Of a DNA stretch of 64,000 nucleotides, positions 22,701-37,700 are shown one piece after another (within the stretch, counting starts at the first letter, position 1; each line of letters starts with the position of its first letter). A program made the position numbers and the translations under genes. The notes beneath the pieces were generated by a model. The model was not told the origin of the DNA. It worked only from the letters and a program-made list of their open reading frames with translations, and made no database searches. The stretch covers positions 372,001-436,000 of the forward strand of contig OU452207.1 in assembly GCA_911728435.2 (NCBI GenBank), written 5' to 3'. This DNA is from Apoderus coryli (taxonomy: Eukaryota; Arthropoda; Insecta; Coleoptera; Attelabidae).

Positions 22701-25700
22701 CAAGAACTTGGAAAATTTCCCACATTTGCCCAATCCATAAATCTGCTGAGAATGATCATGTTGAAAATTGTAGACCCGTCTCGCTCCTGCCCAACTTCTC
22801 GAAGGTTTTTGAAGCGGCACTACACCGAAAAATATTTACTCAAATTAAGCATCAGATTGATCCACAGCAGCACGGTTTTTTCCCAGGCCGCTCTACAGTA
22901 ACCAACCGAACCTGTTTTCTAGAGGATGTATTTCGTACCCTCGGGGAGGGTCTGCGGATCGATGCGATATATACAGATTTTTCGAAGGCTTTCGATAAGC
23001 TGAATCATTCGCTTGTCCTACGGAAAATGTCGAGGTTGGGTTTTCATGAGGATCTTTTTTGCCTCCTACTTGTCTGATCGACAACACTATGTCGAATACA
23101 ATGGTCATAAATCGGAAACTTTCACACCCACCAACGGAGCGCCTCAGGGCAGCTGTTTGGCACCATTAATATTTTCAGTTTTCATTAATGACATATCCCA
23201 GGAACTTACAAGCAACCATTTGATGGTTGCAGACGATCTGAAGTTATATCGTGTTATTCGAGACACTTCGGATTGCGTATTGTTGCAGCGCGACTTATCT
23301 AAGCTTGAAGATTGGTGTAACTATAATAAATTGCCTTTAAATATTAATAAATGTACGCTAAATCTATATATTTGTCTATTTTCTCTGCTACCGTTTTGCT
23401 TATATTATGATCCAATGGTACCGCCACGTCTAGTATAAAGCAACTTTTTTCTTTTTTACAGAATAGTACAATGTCAGGACGATTGTGATCTACTTTGCGT
23501 ACTGTAAGGATGTCCAGATTCCAGTAGATTTTAAACTCATTGTTTTCAAGCACAGCAGTAGGTTTGTAAGCGTAGTAAGGAGGAATATTGTTCAGTAATT
23601 TTTTTGACTTACAGATATTTAAGTAAATTATTTTGGCCACGTTGTCATGGCGTTCGGTGTACTGGGTGGGTGCTAAAACTGTGCAGCCAGAACTCAAATG
23701 CTGTATGGTTTCTTGCACTGCGTGACACAGCCTACATTTGTCATCTGGTAATTTTTCCTTCAGCACTGCTCTTCTATATCCCTTAGTTGGCACCACTTGG
23801 TCCTGGATGGCACTCATAAACCCTTTCGTTTCACCTGATAGTTGGCCATTATGTAAATATGCCACTGATTTTTGTTTATCCACACATTGGCTGTTTAAGG
23901 CTGACATGAATTTTCCATGCAAGGGTTTTTGTTTCAGAGATTCAATTTTTTCTGCGACAGTCAATGTACAGTCAAAATTTGTGTTGTGATTCAATTGCAA
24001 CGGTGAGTACATATCCACATGTTGCATAGTACGGTGTAATGGTGTATCTTTGTTGATGAAATATTGGTTTAACTTTTGTTTCTCTTTGTTACAGGTTTCT
24101 TCGATGTTGCACAATCCTCTGCCACCACTGGACCTTGGGAGATAAAGCCTGGTTACTGAGGAATTGGGATGGTGCATTCTGTGTTTCGTAAGTATTCTTC
24201 GTGTACTTCTGTCCAAATTTTGAAGGTCAGTGGGAGACCAGCCAAGTATTCCGGAAGTGTAACTCAGCGCAGGGACCGCCCAGGTATTGATTGCGATAAA
24301 CTTTTCTTTTATTATTTATTATTATTATTATAAAATATATAAATTTAACGATTCTACCGGGGCTATCCGTTCCCATGCCTCTTTACATTATAATAGGGCA
24401 TCGAATGCAGCATTTTTTGATAAATTTCTCCCTCGTATATAAAAAGTATAATAAATCATTCCTACCAAAAGATATCGACAGTAATAAAAATACCTACAGT
24501 GACTGGAAAAAGTATTGGTTTAATAATTAATCAAAAAAAAAAAGTTTGCAAATAAATATATGAATTAAACAAATAATTTTTGGGAACGTGTTATTTTCTA
24601 AAATTAATCTAAATATAATCGGATGGACATCATATGGTATGGCGAAGACTTAATGTGGAAAATAAACAAGAAAATTTTTGGCTAATGTAATTAAAATGAA
24701 TTAAAAATATGCGATGGATCTAACTGTCACTTTGTCAACTGTCTAGTCATTGGTAATCTCTTGTATTGGGCGATCCTCGTAAAATATTTAGAAAGAAGTA
24801 AAAATAAACTTCAATCCAATCAGTTTTTTTTTTCAGATTAGGCACTATTTGGAATCCAAATTCTGATGTAGAATTGTCGTGATGTCAAGAAGGATGTCTT
24901 TTTATGGTTTGTAGATAAGACAACCCTACACATTCAGCGCTTTAAAATGATTATAATATTTTTTATTTATTCTTTGCTCCTCAGAATGATAACATTATAC
25001 AATATGACATGTCACATTATGGGATAGTCAATAATATTACATACAACACAAAAACAATAATATTCATACATAACCCGCTATAATTCGGGACTTAAAACTA
25101 TTCATTAGTACAATTTAAAAACTCGTCTACAGAATAAAAACATTTCTCTATAAAAAAGGTTCTCAGCTCCAGTTTCAATTTTTTGATAGAAATGTTTTGA
25201 AACTTTTGTATTTTTAAAATTTTATTGAAACATTTAACACCTATGTAGTTAGGGTTCTTTTGGCCAGTAGTTGATCTGGAGAATGGTAATACCAAGTTAT
25301 TTTTATTTCTAGTATTGTGACTATGTATATCTTCTGATTTAGGCAATATTTCATTTTGTTTTTTTATATGTATTATAAGTGAGTACATGTATAGTGAAGG
25401 GAATGTCATTAACTTCAATTTTTTGAAATGGTCCTTACAGGAAGTAGTTTGAGAAATTCCCTGCATCGCTCTGATGATCCTTTTTTGAGTTCTGAACACC
25501 CTCGCAGTCCCCCCCCCCCCCCCCCCCCCAAAATATAACACCATACATTAAAGTAGACTGTATCAGACCAAAGTATATCAATTTAAGAATAGCATTCGAT
25601 ACAGTATTTTTGATGTTGTTTATTAGGAATATGTAGCTGGACAATTTCTTTACTACAGCGTCTATGTGCGTGCTCCAGGTCAATTTATTGTCTGTATATA

Positions 25701-28700
25701 TTCCCAAGAATTTGGTGCTACTGACCTGCTCAATAGATTTATCTTTGGCTCTTATTAAATAACTTCGGTCCATGTTCCTATTTGATATGGAAATTGGGAG
25801 AAAGACAGTTTTTGATGCATCGCGCCAGCTAGGGCATTAGCAGACCGTACCAACCCACTCTCATCCGCATAAAGAACGGGCAGGCCAAAAACTTCCAAAA
25901 CGTCCGGCAGGGTATTAATAAATATATTAAATAAAGTTGGCGATAAACATGAGCCCTGTGGTATCCCATTGCTCACAATTCCCACCCCTGAACGAACGCC
26001 CGCAATCTCTACTTGCTGGGTACGATGCATGAGATAACTTCCTATCCATTTAGACGTTGTTCCACGCACTCCAACATCCTCCAATTTTGAGAGCAGAAGC
26101 TTGTGACCTATTGTATCAAAAGCCTTGCTCAGATCAAAAAAAATACCAGCCACCATTTGCCTGTTATTAAGGACATGAAACAAGTGACCACAAGCCTGAC
26201 CCAGAGCTGTGTCTGTTGACCGATTGCTTCTAAATCCATTTTGGCTGTGAGCAAGCAGTTTATGTTTTTCCAGATAATCATTAAGTCTATTGTTAAATAA
26301 AGATTCAAAGATTTTACTGAACTGATTTTGTAATGCCAAAGGTCTGTCATTATTGAGTCGTATTCGTATCGAGTTCCTGCTAGTTTTTCTACAGAAACTG
26401 GTTGAATTATTTTAACACAAAATAGTCGTATGTTAACAATCCTGTCGATATCTATTACATATTTTCCGTGAGTGAATCTGATACAGAACCTAGATGGAAA
26501 CATTGAGTAATGGTGCGTCAACAAACAAAAAATAAATCATAACCTCACAACATAATATACTAGTAATACCTAATAGTATTATTTTTCATCCTGGATCTGG
26601 GCCTAGAAATTTCCGATCGTCCGTCGCGTCATCATAAATAATACCTACTCGTATTTGGATGTTATAGAGCGATGATATTAAGTTCTCAATCTTATTTTCG
26701 GCATGCTCGGATGAGAGCATAATTTTTCCTTGTACAGGCGTATTCCTTTAGCATTTTAAATTCCCATCCAATAATACAAAATATTATATGAGGATGGGAA
26801 TTTTATTTTCATTGCAGGAATATTAATAGCTAAACATATTTCAAAAGTGTTGAATTTCGAACAAAAACAGCAGCAAATGGGAGTTGCGAATGTGGGTTTG
26901 TGGTTCTGGATTGTCAAGACCGCAAGAAGCTAGATAAGTACTGAATGTGAAGGTCATGCTCATTGTGGTTTATTTTAACGGTATAGTGCACCGTGATGTT
27001 TTGATACAAAGTCAAGTAATCTACAGGGTTCCTCATCATAGACTACCCATTTTAATATTTCAATTAAAAATTTTTTAGTTAACAAAACAAACTTTTTATT
27101 TTACTAAATTACAGCTAACTCTTTGGGATTTATGATAACTTATAAATATTTGGCTAATGTAATTCTAACTTTTAAAAATCACGTCTTCTAAATGACCTCC
27201 ACCAACTTCACCATATTTTTCAACTTCTTCACAAATGTTGACTTTCAGTTTCCCATTTAAAGGACAATATTACAAACTAAAAAATTAAATGCTTAAATAA
27301 ACTAAAATACTAATTTATAAATCATAATTAATTCCGCACACATACACACAACTAAACCACAAATGTATCTGCAGCTACCATTTTCAAGTGATTGACTGTA
27401 GTTGTAAAAATGTCACACCTATCAGAAACTCTATTAAAATTAGAACACATAACATGAACAGGCGATCTTAACAGTACATTGGTCCTAGCTCTGTGTAAGT
27501 GAAATGTTACATTCGATCTGGTATTTAACCTAGGAACTAACAAATTCAAGAAAGATAGCAGAAAAGAGCAGTCGATTTTTTCTTTTTTAAGCAATTTATA
27601 TAAGATGGTTAATGAGCTTTGAATTCTTCGGTACTACAGACTCTGAACGTCAAAACGTGATAGTAACAATTCATGATCGAAACCTCTTACTGGATAAGCA
27701 CCATTGGTTCTAAAAACTAAATATTTCAAAAATCTACGTTGAATTTGCTCGACCTCTAGTTTATGAATATTATACTGAGGATACCAGATGATGGAAGAAT
27801 ACTCCAGTTTTGACCTCAAGTAGGCATTGAACTAGGTGATAAGGGCAGAGGTATTATTGAAGCCTTTGCAGTTACGCATTATAAAGCCATACATGCGAGA
27901 TGCCTCATCAACCATTCTTTCTATATGCTCCAAAAACTGGAACCTCTGATCGAGATAACACCGAGATTGCATACGGATAGTCAATAAACGTTGTTTTACG
28001 TGTAAAACTCACACATGTGCATTTCCGTATGTTAAGGGACAATTTATTACTGTCGCACCACTTTTCTAGAGCACACAAATCATGCTGCAGGTTTATGCAA
28101 TCTGCTACTGAATCTATGGTGGCGAAGATTTTCAAGTCATCTGCAAAAAATAGAGTACACTGAAGTAAACTCGGGTCCAGGTCATTGATGAAAAGAAGGA
28201 ACAACAATGGACCTAAGTTAGAACCCTGAGGCACACCTGACGTGGCCGAGTAAAAAAAAAAAAGTAAATAAAGATGAATTTTCGTCAAACATGACTGTCA
28301 ACTTGTAACTGGATAAAATAAATTCATATCTACGATGCAATAAGGAACCCGTACTACAACAGCTAGTTTGACCACCATACTCAAACGATAATCAAGTTAT
28401 TGAATTGTTTACAGTATTATAAGGTGAAAACTAATCAATTATTACACTTTCACAGGAAACGGCTTTCATTTTCTATAAATTTCATATCCGCAGATGATAA
28501 TAATAATTCCTACTGTTCTATTAATAACATTTTTTTATAGAGGATAATTAATTCATTTTCAAGTATTTTTTTATATAAATATGCTTACAATGTATGGATA
28601 ATTTTTTCTACATATGGTCTGTTTCAATCAGACAACGAAAGTATTTTACAAAATAGTGAAGAAAAAACATTAATGAAAGTGAATGTTAAAACACAAACAA

Positions 28701-31700
28701 ATAAGCTGCAAATTTGGTATTGTCATGATAAAGCATTAATCTCAAATTGTGGTCAATCGTTTCGTTTTTACTTTCTTGTGTGAATCGTTGCAAATAAGAC
28801 ATGTCTTATCTGGCGTAAAAGTTGAAATTGACATTATAAGATAAATAATTATTTAAGTGAAACTCAGCTATTTCGATACTATCAATCATGAAATACTCTT
28901 CGCCGTTCTTCATTATTCTGGATTCTCAAATAACTCAATCAATTTGTTAAAGTCATATTTCGATGGTAGATATCAATTCGTTGAGACTTCAGAGGGCAGC
29001 TCGGATCTGGGAGAGTTACTATGTGCTGTGCCGTAGGGGTCAGTCTTGGGTCCGCTACCGTTTTGTTTGTATACCGCTAATTTACCGGAGTGTTTGCAGA
29101 AATGTACTGTTCATTATGGTTTGTATTTATGCCATCTCTAGTAAAAGTTGCTTCATCTGACCAGAGCACTTTTTCTAAAAATCTTTCAACTTCTTGATGC
29201 TTACCAAGAACCCAATTACAAAATAGTAGGCGCCTTTCACGGTCTCCAGGATGTAGGGCCTGGACATCTTGATTATGATAGAGATAGAGCATTTCTCGAT
29301 TTAATAGTCTCCAAACAGTTGTTCGAGGTAATGCCAATTGAGTTGGTATTCTTCTAGTGCTTATTTTCGGATCGTCTAAAACTAAATCCACTATGTTTTC
29401 TTCAGTTTGAATGTTTAGACGATGCGGTTGTTTGTTAACTCTAGGTAAAATGCTCCCTATCGTTCTAAGCCTGTGAAATGTAGCCGTCCCTGTTTTGTGA
29501 TATGGATGACGTCTATTAGGATACCTATTTTGGTATTCTCTGGCCGCTGCTCTTGCATTTGCATTACACAAACATATTCTTTAATTGAAAAATTAATTTT
29601 AATTTAGAAAAAAACATTCGCAATATTAAAAACAACTACGAAATAATAAAACAATTTTAACTAATTTAAATTTGTTGCTGTCAAAGTTTTTTTTTAGTGT
29701 TGCGGCATTCGTTTTCCATGGAAACTTTGATTTTTCATTTGGTTTTCTGGTAAACATTATTTTAATTTAAATCTACCATTAACTTGCAATTTATCGGTTT
29801 CCATAAATGATGCAGCAGAGACTTGTTTATGGATACTTTAAAATTAGATATTAACTTTTATTAACGATAACTATATAAAAAACTAACTTGACAATCTATT
29901 AATTTATTTGACAATCTATTATTGTATTTGTAACAATGTGACGTGAGTGAATTTTTTGTTAATTTTATTCCAGGTATAATTGGTGTACTTGCTATGTTAC
30001 AATTTGTCATATTGAATTTTTCTAAAATTTCGTCAATGTACTTTCGCTGATTTATTGAAATTCCATTACTTTCCTTTTTGAATTCTATTCCTAAACAATA
30101 TTTAATTTCGCCCAAATCTCGCATTTTGAATGTTGAAGTTAATTTTTCTTTAATATCTCGAATTGCATTCATAGATTTCGAAGCAATTAATATATATATC
30201 ATCAACATATACAGCGAGTATTATTTTTGCTCCTCCTTTCGTATATAAATACATACAAGGATGTGCTGTTGAAGATTTAAAACCTAATTTTTTTAAAGTT
30301 TCGTCAAGCTTCTTGTACCATTGGCGTCCAGCTTGTTTTAGCCCATATAACGCTTTCTTTAATAAACATGCTTTCTCATTTCTCCCTCTTTTTAAATCTT
30401 CTAACATTTTTCTTGTTTTTTCGAACAATTCTTTGTCTTCATTTAGACTCTCTTCTAACAGAATTTCATGTAAATAATTTTCTAATTTATAAGGTATTTC
30501 CATAAATATTTCTTCTTCTAATTCTCCATTTAAATATGCTGTCGTTACGTCCATTTGATGAATTTTCATGTCTTCTTCAACAGACATTGCGACTAAAAAT
30601 CTAATCGAACTAAGTTTTACAACAGGTGCAAATGTTTCTGTGAAATCAATATTTGGTTTCTGGGCAAAACCTCGAGTTACTAATCTAGCTTTCTTTCGTT
30701 CGATACTTCCATCAGCTGCTAATTTATTCTTTAAAACCATTCTACAGCCTATTGGTTTTTTATTGTTATTTTTATTAACAATAATCCAGGTATCGTTATG
30801 TATATGTGCTTTAATTTCTTCTTTTATTGCTTCCTGCCATTCTGCGGAATTTTCTTCATCAGAAAAACATATGTTTGAGAATTCTGCACACAAATAAGAC
30901 ATATCGTAATCTTCTGTCCAAATTGGAGCTTTTCTGTTACGATTAGGTCTGCTTTCTTCAACACTGATGTTTTCAATTTCTTCGTTTGTAATTTCATTTT
31001 CTTCGAATTCTTCATCGCCTTGTATATTACTTTGATCAACTGTTTTAGAAGTTGAAGGTAAAATTACAATTTTATCATTATTTTCTATATTTGAATTCTC
31101 TAAAAACATTTCATAACTTTCGTTTTCTCTTCTATATTTTCCGTCAAACTTGTTTAATATTTTAACATCACGACTGACTATCAGTTTTCTCATTTCTGGC
31201 ATACAAATTCGATATCCTTTTGAAATTTCTGAATAGCCCATGAATATACCTTTTTTAGTTTTAGAATTAAATTTTCCTTTTTGAGGATTTTTATTCATAA
31301 TAAATGCTTTTGCTCCAAATTCATGAAGGTGTCTTACAGAAGGAATTTTTCCTGTCCAACGATAATATGGTAGTTCGCCTTGTATTGATCGGGATGGTGA
31401 CCGATTAACTAAATAATTCGCTGTATTAACAGCTTCAGCCCAAAACATTTGAGGTAGTTTTGAGGCTATTAATAGACATCTGGCTTTTTCAACTAGCGTT
31501 CTGTTTTTCCTTTCAGCCAAAATAATGCAGATTATTTTAGGTTATCGGTCCCCAAATGCATGTAAAATTTTGTCAAAATCGATTAGGTAGTTTTTGAGAC
31601 ATGAACAAGAAAGTTAATTTGACTACTAAATTCGCACACCCTGTATCTCGATAACGAAGCATTTGCGGACATGGGTTCAATGGCAAAAAATGCTAAAATC

Positions 31701-34700
31701 ACTTTCAGCAATCTCCAGTTTTCGTTTGTTGCAACCATAATGAATCACCCTGTATAAATTACGTACTACTCGATACAATCAATTAGATTATTTCCTCTGT
31801 TATTTAGATAAATGAAAAATGTTGTTCTCACACACAACTCGACTACTTTCATGAAAATAAATATATGATATTAAATGCGTTGTTATTATATAAAAGGATT
31901 ACGGTGAAAGTTACCAAATAAAACTAATATCATAATCTAATACGAACCTCATAATATGTATCACCTTTCACAAAATTAGGTACCGATTTAGTTTGTATTG
32001 ATTGATTTTTATCATGAATAGCAAATGTAGCGGAACCACCTCCTACAATATCTATTAATTTTCTAATTTCTGATTTACTAGTGTTCACATATTGTTACGG
32101 ACATTGTTCTGCAATTTACTAGACCGCAATATAATAAAATAGGAATCAAACAATTATACTGTCTGCGGGCGAGAAGTAACACAGAGAATTGTCGGATGTG
32201 AACCGTGAAAATAATGGAAACCATTGAAAGAAATTGTTGGGTAAATGTGATAACAATAGAGAACTACTATAAAAAGGAGTTTGTTTTGGTTTTTTGAAGA
32301 ATAAGAAATTAAATAAGATTTAAACGTTGAATTAACTTCGTATGTGTTAAATTTAGAAAAAAATTTATTCAGTTCAGGGGTATTTGAATTTTGTACAATT
32401 TTTGAAGAACTTATTACCGGTACATTTAGATTAGAGGCAAGACTTGTATATCTTGTTGGCTGTCCAATAAATATTAGATCGCGCGTCAATTTGGCCAACA
32501 TCCTAACCTATAAAATAAACATGACGTTAAGACAATTTACTGCTTTTGACAAAAAAAAAAGGTCTTTAGATTATAGCTTTACGATTAAAAGATGTGCTGA
32601 AACATTTACAATCTTTGAAATAATATTCAACAAAAATATATTATTTCTTAGAAATTAGTCAACTCTTCAACAATAGATTAGTTTATGTTAAGAATCCCAA
32701 GGATGGATTACTAATTGGTCCCAGAAAGGTTTCCAGAGGATTACCGCAGGGATCTCCCTTGAGTCCAATACTTTATAATATTTATACTAATTCTATTACT
32801 CAAAATATGCCGAGGGATGTCTTGAGCCTGAAATTTGCAGATGATATTTTGATAGTTTGTTCCGGCCCTAAGGTAAATGAGTTGGTAACAAGGATGAATC
32901 ATGCGCTTCAAATCTTGAAAACATGGCTTGATGATCACACGATGTCTTTATCTCCAGATAAATCATGCATCATATTGTTTCTGAAGGGGTCCCGGCTTGA
33001 AATGATTCAGGATGTCATATATGAAGGAAAAGCGCTTAACAGAAAATACACGGTTAAGTACTTGGGCATTGAATTTGATTACCAACTAAATTGGAGGGTA
33101 CAAGTCGATCGTTACATCTCTAAAGCCAATAAAGCTATCAACATTCTGAGATACCTTTGCACTACCTGGTGGGGATCACATCCTGTTACAATGCTAAATT
33201 TTTACAGGGCATATGTCCAGTCGCATCTGGATTATGGAAGTATGCTTTTGGGCAGATGCGCCAAAACTAATCTCATCAAACTTGATAGGATTCAGTACAA
33301 GGCTCTTCGCTTATGCTTGGGTTTTAATGAAATCTACGCCGACCAATATCATTCTGTCTGAGGCCGCGGAAATGTCCTTGAGATATAGGAGAATCTGGTT
33401 AGCGGAGAAGTTCATAATGAAATCATTTTCTTCTCATAATAATTTTGTCAGAGAATTTACACAAAAATTATATATAAGTTTTAATGAAAATTTTAGTTAT
33501 TGGAATAGAGGGAGCAGTCCTCCTCTATTGGACGCATTTGATTCTTGTTCTGCCTATTTCGGCAAAATGATACAGGACGTTTCTATGTCTTGTTATGATT
33601 ATGCATATGAGTTGCAGTACTTTACTATACCAGTTTTCCTATCCCAATTATCCAAAGATGAGACCTCTGCTGTAGAATTTAGAAGATATGTGGCAGAATA
33701 TTGGGAAAACCACGTAGAAATTTTTACTGACGGGTCTAAAAAAGAACGCAACCAAGTGGGGATAGGGATTTTTTGTCCACAGAGAAATATCTCCATAGCA
33801 GAAAGAGTTCCGGATTATTTTTTATTATGTACAGCTGAAATTATTGCTATTAAAAGAGCAGTAGAAATGTGTTGTTCAGAACCTGGAAAATATATTATAT
33901 TCTCCGACTCGAGAGCTGCTCTTATGAAACTGAAAAAAATAGGATTACATGGGAAAATGGACAGGATAACTTTGGAAACTAAAAAATTAATTGCTGAGAA
34001 AAGGGAAAACAGAATAATAATAACTTTATCATGGGTTCCTTCTCACTGTGGAATTAAAGGCAATGAGATTGCCGATCAATTGGCGAATAGAGGACGAGAA
34101 AAGCTTAACTGAGTATTTGATACCGTATATGGACCTCCTGGGAGTACTAAAGGACAGCGTTTGGGTTGGGTGGAGCGAAGAATGGAGGTCGGCTGGACGA
34201 ACTAAGGGTGTGCTATGGTGGAGAAACTATATAGAAGGGTATGGTTTAGAAGCTATAATAATAACAGAAAAGATTTAGTTACACTGTGCCGTATGAGGAG
34301 TAATCATTGTTTATCGGGACAACATTTGAATAAGATTCATGTGAGGGACAGTGCGCTTTGTGAATGTGGTGAAGAAGAAACTTTACAACATATTTTTTTC
34401 GAATGTCCACAGTATGTTGCTCAAAGTAAAGAGTTGTACCAAGACCTTTCGGTTAGTGCTTTGGTGGCGCCGCTTTGGTTGGGTTCTGTAGTGCATGAAT
34501 TGCTTTCGCCTAGAGTAGTTGAATTCGTAGGTCGCTTTTTGATAGCATGTAATTTGAGACTTTAGAGTGGGTTTGTGCTTCTGGTGTGGGAAAGATGAAT
34601 AAGTGAAGGTTAAATTTTATCTTCTTATCTTTCAAGGTTTTGTGGCGGTTTGGGACTCACCACTTGTGTTATCCGAACGAGTATAAAGGTGTTCAATCAC

Positions 34701-37700
34701 CCGTGGCCAAATAGCCACATACAACATACAACAATGAGGTTACATCTAGAATCTGTCAAACAATCCTAACTTGACATTTTATATTTATGTTGATGTCATC
34801 TCAAAGTCTAACTAGAAGACTTTCGTAGGTATTTTGGCCAAGCAATTTTCAAAGCACGAAAAATTGATTACATCAAAAACCGTTAATTTAAGTAGGTTAC
34901 ATTTTATTGTAAGACAAATCAAGATTTTAGGTTGATAGAAAACCAAAAATACACAAAAAGCTAGAGTAAATAAAAAAACATTCAATGCCCTAGCATGTTA
35001 CGCCTCTGAATAAATATGAAGATCTGAAGAGAGAATTAAATACGACATCAAAAAATAAGCCACGGTGATAAATTTCATTAAGATATCTTTCAGAGTGTCA
35101 AGAAAGTCTTAGGACACTACACTATACTTATTTCTTGAAGGCGCTGATAAAAGACGACAAAACAATGTTAGTTCGTTACGGAGTTTAATGGCCTTCAAAG
35201 TGAGATGTTTACAAAATTTCCAACAATGAGTTCAAGTTCACAGTGCACATATTGCACATCTTTCATGATACTTTTACTTTGTTTTAATGATGTTAAATTA
35301 ACTATAATTCCCATAGAAACGAAAATAAAATAATTCAGTATCCCAATGGCATGTTTATAATAAAATGCGATTTTCTCCAAAACGGTACAAAATATCGATT
35401 AAGATGTAATATAACTTTTTTATAGCAAATTACGAATCTCGCTAGACAACAATTTTACATGAAGAACTATCATTGTTTTGGCGTCTTCTATCATTGAACC
35501 ACATTTAATCACAAGAATTGATGTGCTATGGCTTTATTAAATTGAATTTTGTGGAGGTAGAATTTTCTTTCAACCCCCAAATCAACCAATTTAATGAAGT
35601 TGTATTTGCTATAGCCGCTATTTTATGCCATCCAGCATAAATGCAAACAACAACAACAATACTTGCTGTAGCTAACAGAGCATTATTTTGTGCGTCGACA
35701 TTATAATACACACATAATATAAAGTAGGGATACGACTGCCCTAATTTATAATAATTTTAGCAGTTCACTCATTATTTTAATGTTTATGCCAGAACCATTT
35801 GGGGAATTTTATTATCCAATCCTCCTGCCGCTCCCCACATATTTTAATACGTTTAACATGGCAGAACGGCAAACAAACCAAATTTAATTTCAACAGAAAA
35901 TAAACATCAAAAGGTATAGTGTGACCGATAAATATTACACACGTAGGTAAAGTAAGTTTATTTTTCTTCTTCTTCGACTATCCATAACCATGACAATCGC
36001 TGAGTATATGTTTTACTGTTAGTTGCCGTTGACAAGAGTTGCATTTTGGTGGATCGTCTTTGTTCATCAGAGGTGCATGGGTGACTTTTGTGTGGCCGAT
36101 TCGTAGTCGTCGGATAATGGCTTTGTCTTTTCTGTTCTTAATTGTGAGATCATAATTTTTAACGCTGCTTTCGATATGGGATAGTTACGAGAAGGAGAAG
36201 TTCCATAAGCTTTGCCACTTCATTTGATTTTTGTGTTTAAACAGACACTTCAGATCTTCAAGTTGGTCAAGAACATCCTCTTTTGTGTCCTCTCTGATTT
36301 CATGAGCCGACCTTAAGCTGTGAATAAAGGATTTTCTTTGGAAGGCATTCCGTTGGTATGCGGATTACGTGGTCAGTCCAGGCATCGTTGATGGTATTTC
36401 TCTAGGGATTTTAAATGCTTCCAATAAGTGGTCCAAGACTCACAGGTATACGTATGGGTAGGAACTACAATAGCATCATACACTCGCAAGACACTCGTCC
36501 TCAGACGCCAAAAGATGCGCTTGTCCATCTTATACGGTGCTGAATTGCATCATCGTTAACTCGAATATGTCGTGTTTATTTTATACTTATTCAGTTCAAG
36601 CCCGATACTCCTGAATGTGCTGTTAAATGCTTTTAGTATATATTGAGGATCCTCTTCTGTATCAGCTAGGACAACATTGTCATCCGCGTATTGGAGCTCA
36701 ATGACTGATGTGGATATGATCTTCGTCCCAGCTTGCAGTCGACGAAGGTTGAAGAGTTCGCCACCATCAAAACTGTAGACGATATTTATTTTCCCCCAGC
36801 AGTTCATCCTAAACAAGTTGAATGAACGTTCCACAAACATCGAAAAGAAGGTCAAAGTATCCGTATGAATTTTTGTTGAGCCTCAACATCCTCCACAAAG
36901 CCTCTAGGTTAACGGAGTCGAACCCCTTTGACAAGGTCTTTAAAACCCATGTAGAGGACGATTTTTTTACCGTGACTTTCCGGTATTTGCCTGGCACTAA
37001 ATATCATGTCCGCTGTACCCCTGTTGGGTCTAAAACCACATTGTGTTTCCGGCATACACCCTTCTGACAGTAGAAAAAGACGATTTGACAAAATTCTTGC
37101 AAGAACCTTTCCTGCGATGGAGAGGAGAGAGATATTACGAGAGTTTGTTTCCACATAAGGATATATCCTCTTTGTTAAATATGGTAACAATTGAAGCATA
37201 TTTTGGATATTAGAATATGAAAAGTATCACAAGTCGTCCTTCATTAAAAAGTTCAGCCATCAGAGCCAGATGGTCTAGGATTATATTAGGCTTCATTACG
37301 TTAAAAACCAAGTAGTATGAAGCAACACGCACTACTTTAAAGAAAGAAAAACTATGCTTTCAGGGAATCCTTTTCTCCCATGTTGATATAGTCTTCATGG
37401 TTCATCTCTTGGATCGAGAGTTTTTAACCGACACTATATTATACACATACTAATAAGGATCACCTAAGCCATAAACTAACATTGGAAGGCTTCAAAAAAT
37501 AGGCACATTAAAATGAAACAGAGGATGAGGAACGCGAAACACAGTAAGAACGGTAGAGCTTGGAGAGCAAGTCCTGAACCTGATTGAGGACAATTGCACC
37601 GTTTGTGGCATTTGCAGAAATTGAAATCCCTCAACTACTGATGCTGATTCGATTTACCCATGGCGAAAGTTTTCCAAGAAATGGTCTCATGAATTTCCAC

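Noticed and set aside
32092..32505. Solo LTR starting TGTTACGG and ending CCAACA
   Set aside because: No target duplication and no second copy seen.
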